43,660 nt of DNA from Elusimicrobiota bacterium (GTDB taxonomy: Bacteria > Elusimicrobiota > Elusimicrobia > UBA1565 > UBA9628), in NCBI GenBank assembly GCA_030696455.1, contig JAUYSH010000021.1:1-43660 (forward strand). Reading direction: 5' to 3'. The notes under the pieces are model-generated. The model searched no databases. It was not told the DNA's origin and worked only from the letters and a program-made list of their open reading frames with translations. Positions 30,492 through 39,525 of this stretch are shown here, piece by piece. Within the stretch, counting starts at the first letter, position 1. Every line of letters starts with the position of its first letter. A program made the position numbers and the translations under genes.

Positions 30492-33094
30492 TTGATTTTC
30501 TCCATATCCTGCCAGTTAGGCCCGATCTTGACCTCGGCGACGACGGGCACGCGGAGCTTCACCGCGTCTTCCATGACGCCTTTGACCCATTTGCCGAAGG
30601 CGTGCGCCTCTTCCTTCCCGACCTCGAAGACCAATTCATCGTGGACCTGAAGGAGCATCACCGCGTTCTTCTTGCCCTTGGCCATTTCCTTGGCGATGTT
30701 GATCATCGCGAGCTTGATGATATCGGCCGAGCCGCCCTGGATCGGGGTGTTTCGGGCGGCGCGCTCGGTGAACTGGCGGACCGCCGCGTTCTTGGCGGTC
30801 AGCTCGGGCAGCCAGCGCACGCGGCCGAGCAAGGTGCGCACGCAGCCGTCGGCCTTTGCCTGGGCGAGGTTCTTCTCCACCCAGGCCGAGACTCCCGGAT
30901 AGCGCACGAGGTAGTTCTTGATGTAGGTCGAGGCTTCCTGCTGGGAGATGCCGAGCTGATTGGACAGGCCGAAGGCGGTCTGGCCGTAGACGATGCCGAA
31001 GTTGATGGCCTTGGCGGCGCGGCGTTGATCGGTCGTTATGGTCTTTGGATCTGCATGGAAGATCTCGGCCGCGGTGCGCAGGTGGATGTCCTCTCCCCGG
31101 GCGAAGGACTCCATGAGGGTCGCGTCCCGGGATTCGTGGGCGAGCACGCGCAGGTCGATCTGCGAGTAGTCGGCGGAGACGAGGACCTTGCCCTTGGGGG
31201 CGATGAAGGCGCGGCGGATGCGGCGGCCGGCCTCGGTGCGGATCGGGATGTTCTGGAGGTTCGGGTCGAGGCTCGAGAGGCGGCCGGTGACGCTGCCGGT
31301 CTGGTCGAAGGTCGTGTGCACGCGGCTCGTCTGCATGTGCATGCGCTCGAGCAGGCCGCGGACGTAGGTGGACTCGAGCTTCGCTATCTCCCGGTATTCG
31401 AGGATCTTTCCCGGAAGGGCGTGCTGGGATGCGAGCGACTGCAAGGTTTCCTCATCCGTCGATCTTCCGCCGCCGGCGGTCTTATGAAGGACGGGCAGAT
31501 TGAGCTTGTCGAACAAGACCTCGCCCAGCTGCTTCGGCGATTGCGCGTTGAGGGGCGCGCCCGCGAGCGCGTCGATCTCCTTCTGAAGGCCCTTGAGGGC
31601 CTTGAGGAACTCGACGGAGAGCTCGCGCAGGTAATCGGCGTCGGTCAGGATGCCGGCGCGCTCCATGCCGAGGAGAATAGACGACAACGGCATTTCGACG
31701 TTCTGAAAGAGATCGTAGACCTTGATCTCCTTCATTTTGGCGATCACCGCGTCGCGGCCCGAGCATTGGGCGGCACGCGCCAGCACGGCGGCCTCGGGGT
31801 CGCCGTTCTTGGGATCGCGGGCCGACGAGGGGTCGATGCAATACGCGGCAAGTTTGTAGTCGAAATCGGGGCCGTTCAGAGTGACTCCGGCGACGTCCAG
31901 CGCACGGCGCGTCCCTTTGAGATCCCAGCCGATCTTCGTTGCCGTACCCGCGAGCGAAGCGAGCGCCGCTTTATCTTTGAGCTGGTGCTCATCCAAGACC
32001 GCCACTTTGCCGTTCTCAAGGCCGAGCCCCATGCGCACGCGCGACACGGACAGGAGTTCTCCTTCGCCGGCCGAGTCAGGCACGCAGAGCGCGAGCACGG
32101 CTTTCGCTTTGGCGAGGTCCTTCGCGATAGAACGGAACTCGACTTTTTCAACGGATAAGACTGGCGCGGATGCGGGCCCCTTAACAGAAGGCGCGGGCGA
32201 GGGGGCCGCGGCGCCTTCGGCGCGCGGCGGCAGGGTGGCACCGAGATCCCGGGCAAGCGTTTTGAATTCAAATTTTTCTAGACCTGCAGCGAGGACCTTC
32301 GGGTCCGGATCTTTGACCTTGCAGTCGTCGACGCTCGCCTCGAGCGGCACCTTTTCGTCGAGCGCGATCAAAGACAGCGCCAGATCCGCCGTTTTTTCGC
32401 CGTCCAAGAGCGCTTGCGCCAGCTTCGGCGTCAATCCCTTATCTCCCTTTTTCGCCGCCTCGATCGCGCCCTTGAAGCTGCCGTAGGCCTTAAGCAGCTT
32501 CACCGCTCCGACCGGCCCCACTCCTTTCAACCCGGCCACGTTGTCCGAAGCATCCCCGACGATCGCCAGATAGTCGCGGACCAACGAAGGCGGGATGCCG
32601 AACTTCTCCTCGACCTGGGGGGCGTCCAGCCAGGCGTCCTTGGAGACGTTGAAAACGCGAATTCCCGGCCCCACGAGCTGCAGCGCGTCCTTGTCGCCGG
32701 TCACCAGCACCGCGTCCCAGCCTTCCTTGACGGCTTTGCGGGCCATGGTCGCCAGAATGTCGTCGGCCTCATAGCCGACCTTTTCTATGCAGTGAAACCC
32801 CAACGCTTCCGTCAACGGCTTCGCCTGCCCCAATTGCGTGATCAGATCCCCGTCGATCTCCTTGCGCGTGGCCTTGTACTTGTCGAACAGCTTATCTCTG
32901 AACGTCGGCCCGGGCGTGTCGAAGCAGACGGCGATGCCCTCGGGCTTGTCGCGCTTGAGGATCTGGATCAAGGTCCGCGCGAAGCCGTAGAGGGCCCCGA
33001 CCGGCTCGCCCTTGGAGTTCGTCAGGGGCGGCATGGCGTGGTAGGCCCTATGAAGGTAAGCGTGGGCGTCGATCAGGTAAAGGCGGGGTTTCAT
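30488..33094 (-). CDS. polA: DNA polymerase I
   Basis: 868 aa. The 5'-3' flap nuclease (about 1-275) is intact: D9, GYEADDILA, TGDKD. The polymerase domain has motif A with D642 (SADYSQIDLR), motif B and motif C (VHDELVFEV, D819-E820). The middle domain, about residues 310-470, occupies the place of the 3'-5' exonuclease but lacks the DxE of motif I and the YxxxD of motif III, so it should not proofread, as in Taq. It lies 49 bases after trxA; the palindrome CGACC-GTA-GGTCG abuts its ATG and no Shine-Dalgarno site is evident. It fills gaps and removes primers. Confidence 0.97.
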   Translation of the reverse strand: MKPRLYLIDAHAYLHRAYHAMPPLTNSKGEPVGALYGFARTLIQILKRDKPEGIAVCFDTPGPTFRDKLFDKYKATRKEIDGDLITQLGQAKPLTEALGFHCIEKVGYEADDILATMARKAVKEGWDAVLVTGDKDALQLVGPGIRVFNVSKDAWLDAPQVEEKFGIPPSLVRDYLAIVGDASDNVAGLKGVGPVGAVKLLKAYGSFKGAIEAAKKGDKGLTPKLAQALLDGEKTADLALSLIALDEKVPLEASVDDCKVKDPDPKVLAAGLEKFEFKTLARDLGATLPPRAEGAAAPSPAPSVKGPASAPVLSVEKVEFRSIAKDLAKAKAVLALCVPDSAGEGELLSVSRVRMGLGLENGKVAVLDEHQLKDKAALASLAGTATKIGWDLKGTRRALDVAGVTLNGPDFDYKLAAYCIDPSSARDPKNGDPEAAVLARAAQCSGRDAVIAKMKEIKVYDLFQNVEMPLSSILLGMERAGILTDADYLRELSVEFLKALKGLQKEIDALAGAPLNAQSPKQLGEVLFDKLNLPVLHKTAGGGRSTDEETLQSLASQHALPGKILEYREIAKLESTYVRGLLERMHMQTSRVHTTFDQTGSVTGRLSSLDPNLQNIPIRTEAGRRIRRAFIAPKGKVLVSADYSQIDLRVLAHESRDATLMESFARGEDIHLRTAAEIFHADPKTITTDQRRAAKAINFGIVYGQTAFGLSNQLGISQQEASTYIKNYLVRYPGVSAWVEKNLAQAKADGCVRTLLGRVRWLPELTAKNAAVRQFTERAARNTPIQGGSADIIKLAMINIAKEMAKGKKNAVMLLQVHDELVFEVGKEEAHAFGKWVKGVMEDAVKLRVPVVAEVKIGPNWQDMEKIK

Positions 33095-33143
33095 CGACCG
33101 TAGGTCGGATTAGAGGACGGCTGGAAGTCTTTAGAAAAAGGCG

Positions 33144-33467
33144 TTAGGCGAGAAGACCGTCGAGAACCTTCTTGATGTCGGCCTTGGACTGCACGCCGAC
33201 GCGCTGCTCGACCATCTTGCCGCCTTTGAAGAACAAAATCGTGGGGATGGCCGAGATGCGGAAGCGGCCGGGGGCGTTGGGATGCTCGTCGGTGTTGAGC
33301 TTGCCGACCTTGGCCTTGCCCGCGTACTCCTTGGCGATCTCCTCGATGATGGGCGTCAGCATCCGGCACGGACCGCACCACGGAGCCCAGAAGTCGACCA
33401 ACACGGGCTGGGCGGACTCGAGAACTTCCTTGTCGAAGGTGTCGTCGGTGAGCTGGATTTCGGCCAT
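33144..33467 (-). CDS. trxA: Thioredoxin
   Basis: 107 aa with the redox motif W30-CGPC-34 and the cis-Pro loop SAIPTILFF. A cytoplasmic disulfide reductase. It is the first gene of the long run trxA-polA-rhomboid-coaE-rho-M23-hydrolase-GT87-TIM44. AGGAGA stands 7 bases before the ATG and a consensus promoter lies 39 bases upstream, unlike the leaderless genes around it. Confidence 0.97.
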   Translation of the reverse strand: MAEIQLTDDTFDKEVLESAQPVLVDFWAPWCGPCRMLTPIIEEIAKEYAGKAKVGKLNTDEHPNAPGRFRISAIPTILFFKGGKMVEQRVGVQSKADIKKVLDGLLA

Positions 33468-33505
33468 CGGGGAATCTCCTGGGAGGGAACAAAGACTACC
33501 GTTTC

Positions 33506-33534
33506 ATGATAGCAGGACTCAGAATTGGTGTCAA
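33506..33534 (-). promoter_or_regulatory. Consensus sigma-70-type promoter of trxA
   Basis: On the minus strand: TTGACA (33529-33534), exactly 17 bases, then TATCAT (33506-33511) preceded by TGC (extended -10). The -35 box overlaps the TGA stop of the glycosyltransferase gene 33531-34736. Transcription should start near 33499, giving a leader of about 30 nt with a Shine-Dalgarno site. Confidence 0.85.
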
Positions 33535-34736
33535 GCGCGCTTTGCTCGTCGGCGAACCAGCGCCTCGAACCCCGCCCCGGCCAGCATCAGCACGATGATC
33601 ATCAGGGGCACCCGGTAGCGGATCGGGGCCTGGCTGATCGAGAAGGCCCAGGTCACGGTCACGATCATGGGGATGAAGTGCCAGCGCACCCACGGGTCGC
33701 GGCGCTTGACCCACAGCCCGAACAGCGCGAGCGGGACGAGCCAGCCGTCGGAGGCGAGCGCGGTGAGCGCCACGACGAGGTAGCTGTGGGTGTACTCGCG
33801 GTCGCGCGGCACCAGGCGCCAGAGCTTGACGGAATGCTCCGCCATGGCCGCGAAGAACCGCGCGGGATGCGCCAGGAAGTACTCCTTGGACGCCGCCATG
33901 AAGGCCTTGTGCCGGGGGATCTCCCCCTCGACGGACGCGATCTTCTGGAAGGTCGCGTCGGCCGAAAGGAGGCGCGTCTGCTCCTCGGTGCCGAGGACGT
34001 CGTAGGGGATGGTCATGCCGATGTAGATCTCCCCGCCGACGTTGGAGGAGAAGGGGATCACCTCGCGGAACACGAGCCAGTTGCGCCCGGCCCAAGCGCC
34101 GATCATCAGCACGAGCGGCAGCGCGAACGCGGCGCTCCGCTTGAGCCTCTGGCCCGGCTTCTCGGTGAAGAACAGCGCCAGGGCCGACCAGAAGCAGCCG
34201 GCGGCCCAGGCGCCGTTGGCCAGACACAGCCAGCCCGCCAAGGCGCCGGCCCCGGCGGTCGCCCAGGTGCCTTTCCAGCGGACGAGGACGTACAGCATCG
34301 AGACGAGGATGAAGGCCAGGAGGTCTTCGCGGAAGAAATAGCCGGCGTAGTAGATGAAGTAGGGGTAGAGCGCGCAGGCCCAGAAAGAAAAGCGTCCGAC
34401 CAGCGGTGAGAACAGCCTCGCCGCCAGGCCGTAGAGGATCCCCGCGGTCAACGTGGACAGAAGCACCTGGGCGAGGAAGACATACATGCGATGAGTCGTG
34501 AAGATCTTGTAGATCAACGCGACGAAGAGGATATAGCCCGGCTCGCGTCGCGCGGTCGGGACGCCGCCGGGAGGATCGCTGTACACGCCCGAGGCGAGCA
34601 GGCCGCGCGCGATCGGCTCGTACTCGTACTTTCCGGTGGGCGTCGGCTGCACGTCCTTGTGGTAGGCGTGGATGGTGAAGCCCGTGCGCAGGACCAAGGC
34701 GAGGAAGAGCCCGATCCACAGCTCGCGGCGGCTCAC
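33531..34736 (-). CDS. GT39/GT83-like (PMT_2) membrane glycosyltransferase
   Basis: 401 aa with about ten hydrophobic helices. After helix 1 comes a loop with YEYEPIARGLLASGVYS and the REPGY motif of ArnT/PMT_2-type GT-C enzymes, which use polyprenyl-phosphate sugars on the outer face of the membrane. A soluble segment (about 235-300) includes DVLGTEEQTRLLSADATFQK. It is the last gene of the glycan cluster; its GTG start shares GTGA with the gene upstream. Confidence 0.85.
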   Translation of the reverse strand: MSRRELWIGLFLALVLRTGFTIHAYHKDVQPTPTGKYEYEPIARGLLASGVYSDPPGGVPTARREPGYILFVALIYKIFTTHRMYVFLAQVLLSTLTAGILYGLAARLFSPLVGRFSFWACALYPYFIYYAGYFFREDLLAFILVSMLYVLVRWKGTWATAGAGALAGWLCLANGAWAAGCFWSALALFFTEKPGQRLKRSAAFALPLVLMIGAWAGRNWLVFREVIPFSSNVGGEIYIGMTIPYDVLGTEEQTRLLSADATFQKIASVEGEIPRHKAFMAASKEYFLAHPARFFAAMAEHSVKLWRLVPRDREYTHSYLVVALTALASDGWLVPLALFGLWVKRRDPWVRWHFIPMIVTVTWAFSISQAPIRYRVPLMIIVLMLAGAGFEALVRRRAKRA

Positions 34737-36520
34737 GCGGCCTCCTTGAGGGCGTAGATCTCGACGAGCGGGTTCGCCGTCGTCGAGCTCGGGTCGAGCT
34801 CGACCCAGGGGAAGAGCTTGGCGCGCGGGAACACGGCGCGGCGCTCGTAGCGGCCGAGGATGGGCGCCAGGGCCGGGCGGTCGTCGTAGTCGGGGACGGT
34901 CAAAGCCAGCCAGCGCGGCAGCTTCTCCGGCGGCAGCGACGCCGCGAGGCCGGGCTCGATGAACTTCAGGCGGTAGCGGTCGTAGCGGAAGAACGGGCTG
35001 TTCGACGGCTGAGGGTAGCGCAGGAGGCCGATCTCGGAGCCTTCCGGTATGTTCTTCTCGATCCAGTCGCCCGACAGGACGTGATTGGAGCGCGCGCCGG
35101 CGCCCAGGTGGAAGTTGTAGGCGTAGGAGAAGCCTTGGGACGCCAGGCCCGCCAGGACGATGACGGCGGTGAGCGTGCCCAGGCGACCCGGCGCCCCTTT
35201 CAAGGCGCGCAGCTCCTGAAGCACGTGCCCCGCGAGGAAGGAGCCGACGCCGATCCAGCCGATGAAGTAGCGCGCCTGGCGCGTCGCGATGACGCCGCCG
35301 ACCGTCGCCGTGGAGGCGAGCGCCAGCAGGAAGGCGATCGCGCACAGCAGGAGGACGGGGTCGCGCCGTCCCTTGAGCAAGGCCAGCGCCGCGCCGCCGA
35401 ACATCAAGGTCAGCACCGGGTCGGTGACCGAGCGGCGCAGGGCGTTCGTCGCGAACAGCCAGATGTGGGAGGGGTTCATCGCGCTGAAGCCGCTCAGGAC
35501 CTTCATCTCGGCCATCGCCTCGCCGAAGCCCGTGACCCAGTAGGGGCTCACGAGCAGGAACGCGCCTCCCGCGCACACGCCCGAAAGAACGAGGCCCTTG
35601 AGCTCGGGAGCGGGGGGGCGCGGCGTTCCGCCGGGCTCGTGCAGGCCGGCCAGGCGCAGCGCCCCGGCGGCGCCGACGACGAGGCAGGCGGGCCAGGCGC
35701 CGAGGAAGGACGCCGTCGCCAGCCCCGCGACCGCGCCCGCCGCGGCGTAGTCCTTGAGGGCCCCGCGCGCGAGCACGACCGCGCAGCGGTCCACCGTCCA
35801 CAGCGCGAAGAAGGCCCAGAACGTGTGCGTCTTGAGCACGTGGGCCTGCACGACGGCCGCCGGCGTCATCAGGAAGATCGCCGCGGCGAAGGCGCCGGCC
35901 TCGTCCCCGCCGGACCAGCGCCGGCCCAGGCGCAGCAGCATGAGCGCGCAGCCGACGAAGGCCGCCACGGACAGCAGGCGTCCGGCCAGGTACATGGAGG
36001 CCATGTCGGCGGGGTGGGCGAGATAGTGGAGCAAGGAGCCCTTCACCGCGACCTGGCCCAGGACCGCGCCCGCGGCGATCGCCGCGCCCACCGAGTAGAT
36101 GTGGAATGCCCCGTAGGTGAACAGGTGCGGGTTGAATTGAAGCTGGAGGGGCTTCATCCGCGACAGCGCGAGCAGTATGCTCTGCTCGTCCTCGTGCTCG
36201 GAGCGGACGTAGAAGGAGCGGTAGGAGTTCAGCAGCTCGGGCGGCGGGGTCTTCCAGCCGGCGGGGACCTCGACGACGCCGGTGAAGGAGCCGAAGGACT
36301 TCGGGTTGACCATCAGGTTCTCGCCGAGGCCGCGGTGCAGCGCCGACCAGGAGTCCGCGAGCGCCTGGTGGAAGGCGGGGCCGTCGAGGCCGGGCGGCAG
36401 CACTCGCGCCAGACGCTCCGGGCCGGGCAGGCCCCAGCGGATGCCCCACAGCCCGAGCGCCAGCCCGAGCAGGACGAGGGCGGCGGGAAGAGCCCGGCGT
36501 CTTACTTGAAGCGTCGCCAC
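34733..36520 (-). CDS. GT39-like membrane glycosyltransferase, large
   Basis: About 595 aa. Helix 1 (GT-C N-terminus) is followed by a long first periplasmic loop with HEDEQSILLALSRMKP and FNPHLFTYGAFHIY, the DE and N-P-x-Y pattern of GT39-type enzymes. Eight or more helices and a C-terminal soluble region (SGDWIEKNIPEGSEIGLL onward) follow. I place the start at the GTG 36518-36520, inside the end of the GT2 gene, because the conserved part begins there; a longer upstream frame exists but is GT2 shadow. It likely adds a sugar to the glycan assembled by the neighbouring enzymes. Confidence 0.75.
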   Translation of the reverse strand: MATLQVRRRALPAALVLLGLALGLWGIRWGLPGPERLARVLPPGLDGPAFHQALADSWSALHRGLGENLMVNPKSFGSFTGVVEVPAGWKTPPPELLNSYRSFYVRSEHEDEQSILLALSRMKPLQLQFNPHLFTYGAFHIYSVGAAIAAGAVLGQVAVKGSLLHYLAHPADMASMYLAGRLLSVAAFVGCALMLLRLGRRWSGGDEAGAFAAAIFLMTPAAVVQAHVLKTHTFWAFFALWTVDRCAVVLARGALKDYAAAGAVAGLATASFLGAWPACLVVGAAGALRLAGLHEPGGTPRPPAPELKGLVLSGVCAGGAFLLVSPYWVTGFGEAMAEMKVLSGFSAMNPSHIWLFATNALRRSVTDPVLTLMFGGAALALLKGRRDPVLLLCAIAFLLALASTATVGGVIATRQARYFIGWIGVGSFLAGHVLQELRALKGAPGRLGTLTAVIVLAGLASQGFSYAYNFHLGAGARSNHVLSGDWIEKNIPEGSEIGLLRYPQPSNSPFFRYDRYRLKFIEPGLAASLPPEKLPRWLALTVPDYDDRPALAPILGRYERRAVFPRAKLFPWVELDPSSTTANPLVEIYALKEAA

Positions 36521-37185
36521 AGCTTGTAGAGCGTCTCCAGGTAGCTCATGCCGAACTTGAAGATGCGCGCCTTCGACTCGCCCTGCTCGCGCGGCACGTA
36601 CAGGTAGGGGATCTCGAGCACCTTCTTGCCGCTCCCCCACAGCAGGACGATGATCTCGGCGACGACGTCGTAATACGGGCCTTCGCTCTGGACGGCCTGA
36701 ACGTCGGCGGTCTTATAAAGGCGGAAGCCGCCGGAGATGTCGGTGAGCGGGCAGACGAGCACGGTGCGGAATACCGAATTGAGGATCCGGCTGAGCAGGC
36801 GCCGGCCCCAAGGCCGCGTGTCCCCCGCGCCGGGGAGGTAGCGGGAGCCCATGACCACGGAATACTTCTCACGCTCGGCCCAAAAGGCGCCGAAAAGATT
36901 CTTGGGGTGGGAGGAGTCCGCGTCGAGGGCGAGGATGTACTTGCCCTTGGACAGCGCGAGGCCCTCGCGGTAGGCGTTGCCGTAGCCGGGCCTGCTCTGC
37001 GTCACGACGCGCACGCCCGCCTTCTTCGCGATCTCGACGGTGCCGTCGGTGGAGCCGCCGTCGACGATGAGCACCTCGTAGCGCGGCTCGATGGGCTTGA
37101 TCGCCGGCCCGAGCTGATCCAGGAACTCGCCGAGGGCGCCCGCCTCGTTGAGCGTCAACGTCAGGATGGTCAGCTCCGGAGTCAT
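36502..37185 (-). CDS. GT2 family glycosyltransferase (polyprenyl-phosphate mannosyltransferase-like)
   Basis: 227 aa, GT-A fold only. VDGGSTDGT and the metal-binding DADSSH (about 92-97) are intact, and ISGGFRLYK is the acceptor loop of dolichyl-phosphate mannose synthase-like enzymes. It lacks the C-terminal membrane helices of some relatives. It most likely charges polyprenyl phosphate with a hexose, the donor for the GT39-like enzymes encoded next to it. Its ATG shares ATGA with the cupin stop. Confidence 0.92.
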   Translation of the reverse strand: MTPELTILTLTLNEAGALGEFLDQLGPAIKPIEPRYEVLIVDGGSTDGTVEIAKKAGVRVVTQSRPGYGNAYREGLALSKGKYILALDADSSHPKNLFGAFWAEREKYSVVMGSRYLPGAGDTRPWGRRLLSRILNSVFRTVLVCPLTDISGGFRLYKTADVQAVQSEGPYYDVVAEIIVLLWGSGKKVLEIPYLYVPREQGESKARIFKFGMSYLETLYKLWRRFK

Positions 37186-37580
37186 TTCCGGGACGGTTTC
37201 TTCGGGGCGATCAGCGGCTCGACGAGCCGGAAGGTGTCCTTCTCGTAGTCGCGGCCGTGGCGCAGGCCGTGCGCCAGGGCGAGGAAGGTCGCGTCGGTCA
37301 GCGCCTCGGTCGCGTGCGCCTCGTGGGGCGGGCTCACCGCGAGGTCGCCGGGCTTCAAGATCACCGTCGTCGTGCCGCCCTTCTTGCCGCGCGAGACGTA
37401 CTTCACGCGGCCGGACAGCACATACGTGTACTGGATCGTCTTCTTGTGGAAGTGGTTCGCCCGGACCGCGCCTTTCTTGTTGGTGATGATCGTGACGGCG
37501 TTCAGCGGGACGCCGTCCAGGATGTCGGTGATCGCGCCGCGCGCGTCGGTGAAGGCGGCCTCGCGCCGGAAGAACTTCAC
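37182..37580 (-). CDS. Cupin-fold sugar-nucleotide-type protein
   Basis: 132 aa from a GTG that shares GTGA with the methyltransferase stop. A single cupin barrel: ANHFHKKTIQYTYVLSGRVKYV is cupin motif 1 with two His, and KPGDLAVSPPHEAHATEAL is motif 2 with further His. In glycan clusters such proteins are dTDP-4-keto-hexose 3,4-isomerases or epimerases, but the metal-type His pattern also allows a regulatory or oxygenase cupin. Context (methyltransferases, GT2) favours sugar modification. Confidence 0.8.
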   Translation of the reverse strand: MKFFRREAAFTDARGAITDILDGVPLNAVTIITNKKGAVRANHFHKKTIQYTYVLSGRVKYVSRGKKGGTTTVILKPGDLAVSPPHEAHATEALTDATFLALAHGLRHGRDYEKDTFRLVEPLIAPKKPSRK

Positions 37581-38803
37581 GGCTTGGCGATCCGCGGCGT
37601 GGGGATCGGGATGATGAAGCGCCCCCCTTTCTTCACGTACTCCTTCAGGTTGGCCATGATCTCGGGCGCGAAGTTCCACGCGAGCAGGAGCGCGTAGTCG
37701 GGCTTGCGCTTGAGCAGCTCGGAGTCGGGTAGGATCGGGATATGCGAGCCCGGCGTGAACCGGCCGATCTTGAGCGCGGACTTCTCGGTGACGAAATCGA
37801 GCGTCTCGGAGCCGATCTTGCAGTAGTTGAGCAAGGTCATGCCCTTCGCGGGCGCCGACACGGCGACGATGCTCTTGCCCTTGTGCTTGAGGTCGCGCAG
37901 CAGCCAGAGCAGCTCGGCGCGGTTCTTCTCGACGTCGGCCGCGAACTTCCTCAGGACCTTCTCGGAGTGCAGGCCGGACCTGGCCTCGCCCTTGAGCGTC
38001 TGGGCCACGCGCGCCTCGACCTTGTGCTTGCCCGGGCGGCCCACGAAGACCCGGAAGGACCCTCCGTGGATGTTCTGCTTCTCGACGTCGAAGACCTCCA
38101 ACCCGTGCTTCTTGAAGAACGGGATCATCGGCTTGAGCGACAGGTAGGAGAGATGCTCGTGGTAGATCGTGTCGTACTCGAGGTTCTCGATCAAGGTCTG
38201 GAAGTGGGGCGCTTCCATGATGAAGACGCCCTCGGGCGTCAGCAGGACGTCGAGGGCCTTCACGAAGTCGACCAGGTCGTTGACGTGCGCGAAGCAGTTC
38301 GAGGCGGTGACCACCGAGGCCCGGCCGTGCTCGCCGCGGATCTTGGCCGCGAGGTCGGCGCTGAACAGCTCGTTGAGCGTCGGGATGCCGTTCTTCTCGG
38401 CGATGCGCACGATGTTCGCCGCCGGGTCGATGCCGAGGATGCGCGTGCCGCCGGCCTTGAAGTTGCCGAGCAGGACGCCGACGTTGCTTCCCACGTCGAT
38501 GACGAGGTCTCGCCCGCTCAGGCCGAAGCGGGAAACGGTCTGCGCCGCGAACTCGGCGAAATGCTCCCGCCCCGTGCGCGTCGTGGACGCCTCATACGGG
38601 TAATCGTGGCGGTACAGGATCTCCGGCGAGACGACGTAGCCGAGCTGGCTCAGGCCGCAGGCCCGGCACATCCACACGTCGAGCGGATAATACGCCCGCG
38701 GATAGCGCAGCTGCTCCTTGCGCAGGAACTCGTCGGCCGGGGGCATGAACCCCAGGTCGAGGAATCGGTACATGTTCTCGCTGCGGCACATGCGACAAAT
38801 CAT
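37577..38803 (-). CDS. Sugar C-methyltransferase-like SAM-dependent methyltransferase
   Basis: 408 aa with the three-part TylC3/NovU-like layout: an N-terminal zinc domain (C3, C6, C46, C49), a Rossmann SAM domain with VIDVGSNVGVLLGNF (about 100-114) and EAPHF...EHLSYLSL, and a C-terminal domain. Characterised relatives C-methylate dTDP-4-keto-6-deoxysugars at C3, and rfbB in this window makes such an intermediate. It heads the sub-operon methyltransferase-cupin-GT2-GT39-GT39. TATTTT lies exactly 6 bases before the ATG. Confidence 0.9.
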   Translation of the reverse strand: MICRMCRSENMYRFLDLGFMPPADEFLRKEQLRYPRAYYPLDVWMCRACGLSQLGYVVSPEILYRHDYPYEASTTRTGREHFAEFAAQTVSRFGLSGRDLVIDVGSNVGVLLGNFKAGGTRILGIDPAANIVRIAEKNGIPTLNELFSADLAAKIRGEHGRASVVTASNCFAHVNDLVDFVKALDVLLTPEGVFIMEAPHFQTLIENLEYDTIYHEHLSYLSLKPMIPFFKKHGLEVFDVEKQNIHGGSFRVFVGRPGKHKVEARVAQTLKGEARSGLHSEKVLRKFAADVEKNRAELLWLLRDLKHKGKSIVAVSAPAKGMTLLNYCKIGSETLDFVTEKSALKIGRFTPGSHIPILPDSELLKRKPDYALLLAWNFAPEIMANLKEYVKKGGRFIIPIPTPRIAKP

Positions 38804-38809
38804 GGATTG

Positions 38810-38815
38810 AAAATA
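38810..38815 (-). promoter_or_regulatory. -10 box, leaderless type, for the C-methyltransferase operon
   Basis: TATTTT on the minus strand, exactly 6 bases before the ATG at 38803, in the 29-base gap after the previous gene. Confidence 0.6.
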
Positions 38816-38832
38816 CCTTTTTTAAAGGTGAT

Positions 38833-39525
38833 TTATGAAGGTTTGCGGGCCCGAAGGTATATGCTGCGCCCGAAAGACCGGCCGACCAGAGGGTCCACGA
38901 TATAAGTGAACGGGAATATCACGTTGTCGTAAAAAGTCATGGATCCGGGAGTTATGTTGCCGTCTCCCCACTTGAGTATCTTGTAAACGCCGAAGGCAAG
39001 AAACCCCACCGCGTCGACGTTGAATACTTCTTCTATCTCGAATCCCGCCGTTTTGACCTTCTCTAAGAGGTCCGCGCGGTCATATCGCCGAAAGTGATGC
39101 ACCAGCGCATCCAGATGTCCGTATAACACCTGCGCCGCAGGAAGGTATAAGTTCAGGATACCACCCGGTTTCAATTTCGCATACAGCTCCCGCAAGGTTC
39201 CCCTGTCGTTTTCTATATGTTCAAGGACATTGACCGAAACTATGCCGTCGTACCGGCCCGGGAGATCTTCCAGTTTGGCGGCCACCGTCCGGGCCAGAGG
39301 CTTCAAGGCCTCAAAAAACTGCGGCTCGTTCTCGACGCAATCGATCAACTTTCCTTTCTGTTTGAATCGTTCCAGGAAGTCGCCCAAACCCGGCCCGAAC
39401 TCAAGGAGCTCCCCGTCCATCTTGAGCCCCCGGCAGATCAGATCGAAGACGTAATTGTTGTACCGAACGAGCGACCGCGTCGCGATCAGATGGCTCGTCC
39501 CCTTATACTCCGCCTTCTCTAGCAC
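38833..39525 (-). CDS. Class I SAM-dependent methyltransferase
   Basis: 230 aa from the GTG at 39523-39525, which overlaps the SDR stop by 7 bases. Motif I is EFGPGLGDFLE, motif II VSVNVLEHIEND and the following strand GGILNLYLPA, a type-11/12 methyltransferase fold. The acceptor is unknown; glycan or lipid modification fits the neighbours. Codon use is more AT-rich and varied than in the adjacent genes, hinting at separate acquisition. Confidence 0.88.
   Translation of the reverse strand: MLEKAEYKGTSHLIATRSLVRYNNYVFDLICRGLKMDGELLEFGPGLGDFLERFKQKGKLIDCVENEPQFFEALKPLARTVAAKLEDLPGRYDGIVSVNVLEHIENDRGTLRELYAKLKPGGILNLYLPAAQVLYGHLDALVHHFRRYDRADLLEKVKTAGFEIEEVFNVDAVGFLAFGVYKILKWGDGNITPGSMTFYDNVIFPFTYIVDPLVGRSFGRSIYLRARKPS

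Noticed and set aside
36521-36640. 40-residue N-terminal extension of the large GT39-like protein
   Set aside because: It is the shifted frame of the GT2 gene, Arg/Glu/Gly-rich, and precedes the first membrane helix without conserved sequence.
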